Origin: Elstera litoralis
GTDB taxonomy: Bacteria; Pseudomonadota; Alphaproteobacteria; Elsterales; Elsteraceae
DNA: 14,482 bases
Assembly (NCBI RefSeq): GCF_000963705.1
Contig: NZ_LAJY01000292.1
Span: forward strand, 1-14,482
Direction: 5' to 3'
Under the pieces are notes generated by a model. The model was given only the letters and a program-made list of their open reading frames with translations, was not told the DNA's origin and did no database searches. The position numbers were made by a program, and so were the translations under genes. Each line of letters begins with the position of its first letter. Position 1 is the first letter of the stretch. Of this stretch, positions 14,299 to 14,482 are shown one piece after another.

Positions 14299-14482
14299 TC
14301 GGGGGCATCCTCCGCTTGAGCGGCCAAGGCACTGAGATAACTGCGCAAAGCCGCAGGGCGCAAGGGCTTATACAGAATTTGAATTTCGGCACTCAGCGCG
14401 CGCTGGCGCAAGGCGGGCGAGCGATCCGCCGTCAGCAACAGCCGGGCGGTCCCCGGCAGGCTTTCGAGCAGGGCGAGACCGT
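14295..14482 (-). CDS. C-terminal end of a receiver-domain protein, probably hybrid histidine kinase, partial at right edge
   Basis: The minus strand enters in frame at 14480 and runs 61 codons to TGA at 14297-14295. The peptide GLALLESLPGTARLLLTADR is followed by SPALRQRALSAEIQILYKPL and RPAALRSYLSALA. This looks like the last part of a receiver domain: the TAD is where the conserved Thr/Ser falls, and the Lys of YKPLRP fits the conserved receiver lysine. Hybrid kinases ending in such a domain often precede FixJ/NarL-type regulators, which fits the 4-nt overlap with the next gene. The kinase domain itself is outside the window, so the hybrid-kinase call is inference. Confidence 0.7.
   Translation of the reverse strand, partial: GLALLESLPGTARLLLTADRSPALRQRALSAEIQILYKPLRPAALRSYLSALAAQAEDAPE

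Noticed and set aside
1..14482. CRISPR arrays, tRNA or rRNA genes, transposases and integrases
   Set aside because: No regularly spaced repeats, cloverleaf sequences, rRNA words or transposase motifs were seen on either strand.

Overview
The window looks like chromosomal DNA of a GC-rich, Gram-negative alphaproteobacterium, probably of a Rhodospirillales type. The support is lipopolysaccharide genes (waaA, lptF, lptG), an Mla-type lipid transport operon, a chemotaxis receptor, and intergenic double-hairpin repeats of a kind I recall from Rhodospirillaceae and Acetobacteraceae. That placement is inference; no rRNA or other marker is present. I see no tRNA, rRNA, CRISPR array, transposase or phage gene.

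Layout. Positions 1-234 (minus) hold a partial HigB/Gp49-type toxin running off the left edge. Positions 273-2443 (minus) hold fcl (GDP-L-fucose synthase) and waaA (Kdo transferase), overlapping by ATGA. Positions 2551-6434 (plus) hold lptF, lptG and nadE, packed with 0-1 nt gaps. Positions 6435-6873 hold a small orphan 65-aa gene flanked by two inverted copies of a bipartite hairpin repeat. Positions 6874-8200 (minus) hold a peroxide-defence unit, ahpC then ahpD, of the mycobacterial AhpC/AhpD type, with a promoter, a perfect 17-bp palindrome and a terminator-like leader hairpin upstream. Positions 8325-13651 (plus) hold mlaE (with fused STAS domain), mlaF, a methyl-accepting chemotaxis protein, mlaD and a lipoprotein of the ABC-transport auxiliary family. 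Positions 13648-14482 (minus) hold a LuxR/FixJ-type response regulator and the end of a receiver-containing protein, probably a hybrid histidine kinase.

The dominant theme is the outer membrane: Kdo addition to lipid A, LPS export (LptFG with an LptB encoded elsewhere), a sugar precursor for glycans, and MlaEFD-lipoprotein transport of phospholipids between membranes. AhpC/AhpD adds peroxide removal and NadE makes NAD.

The most notable oddity is that three otherwise intact genes (nadE, the chemotaxis receptor, the Mla lipoprotein), and perhaps the toxin, each carry a one-base frameshift. In the first three, adding or removing one base restores a full-length family-like protein with no other damage. 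This looks more like uncorrected indel errors in the sequence, or very recent mutation, than old pseudogenes. Other points of interest are the chemotaxis receptor lying inside the mla operon, the regulatory region of ahpC, and the repeat pair around the 65-aa gene. I did not find a convincing wholly new biological system; most genes belong to well-known families.
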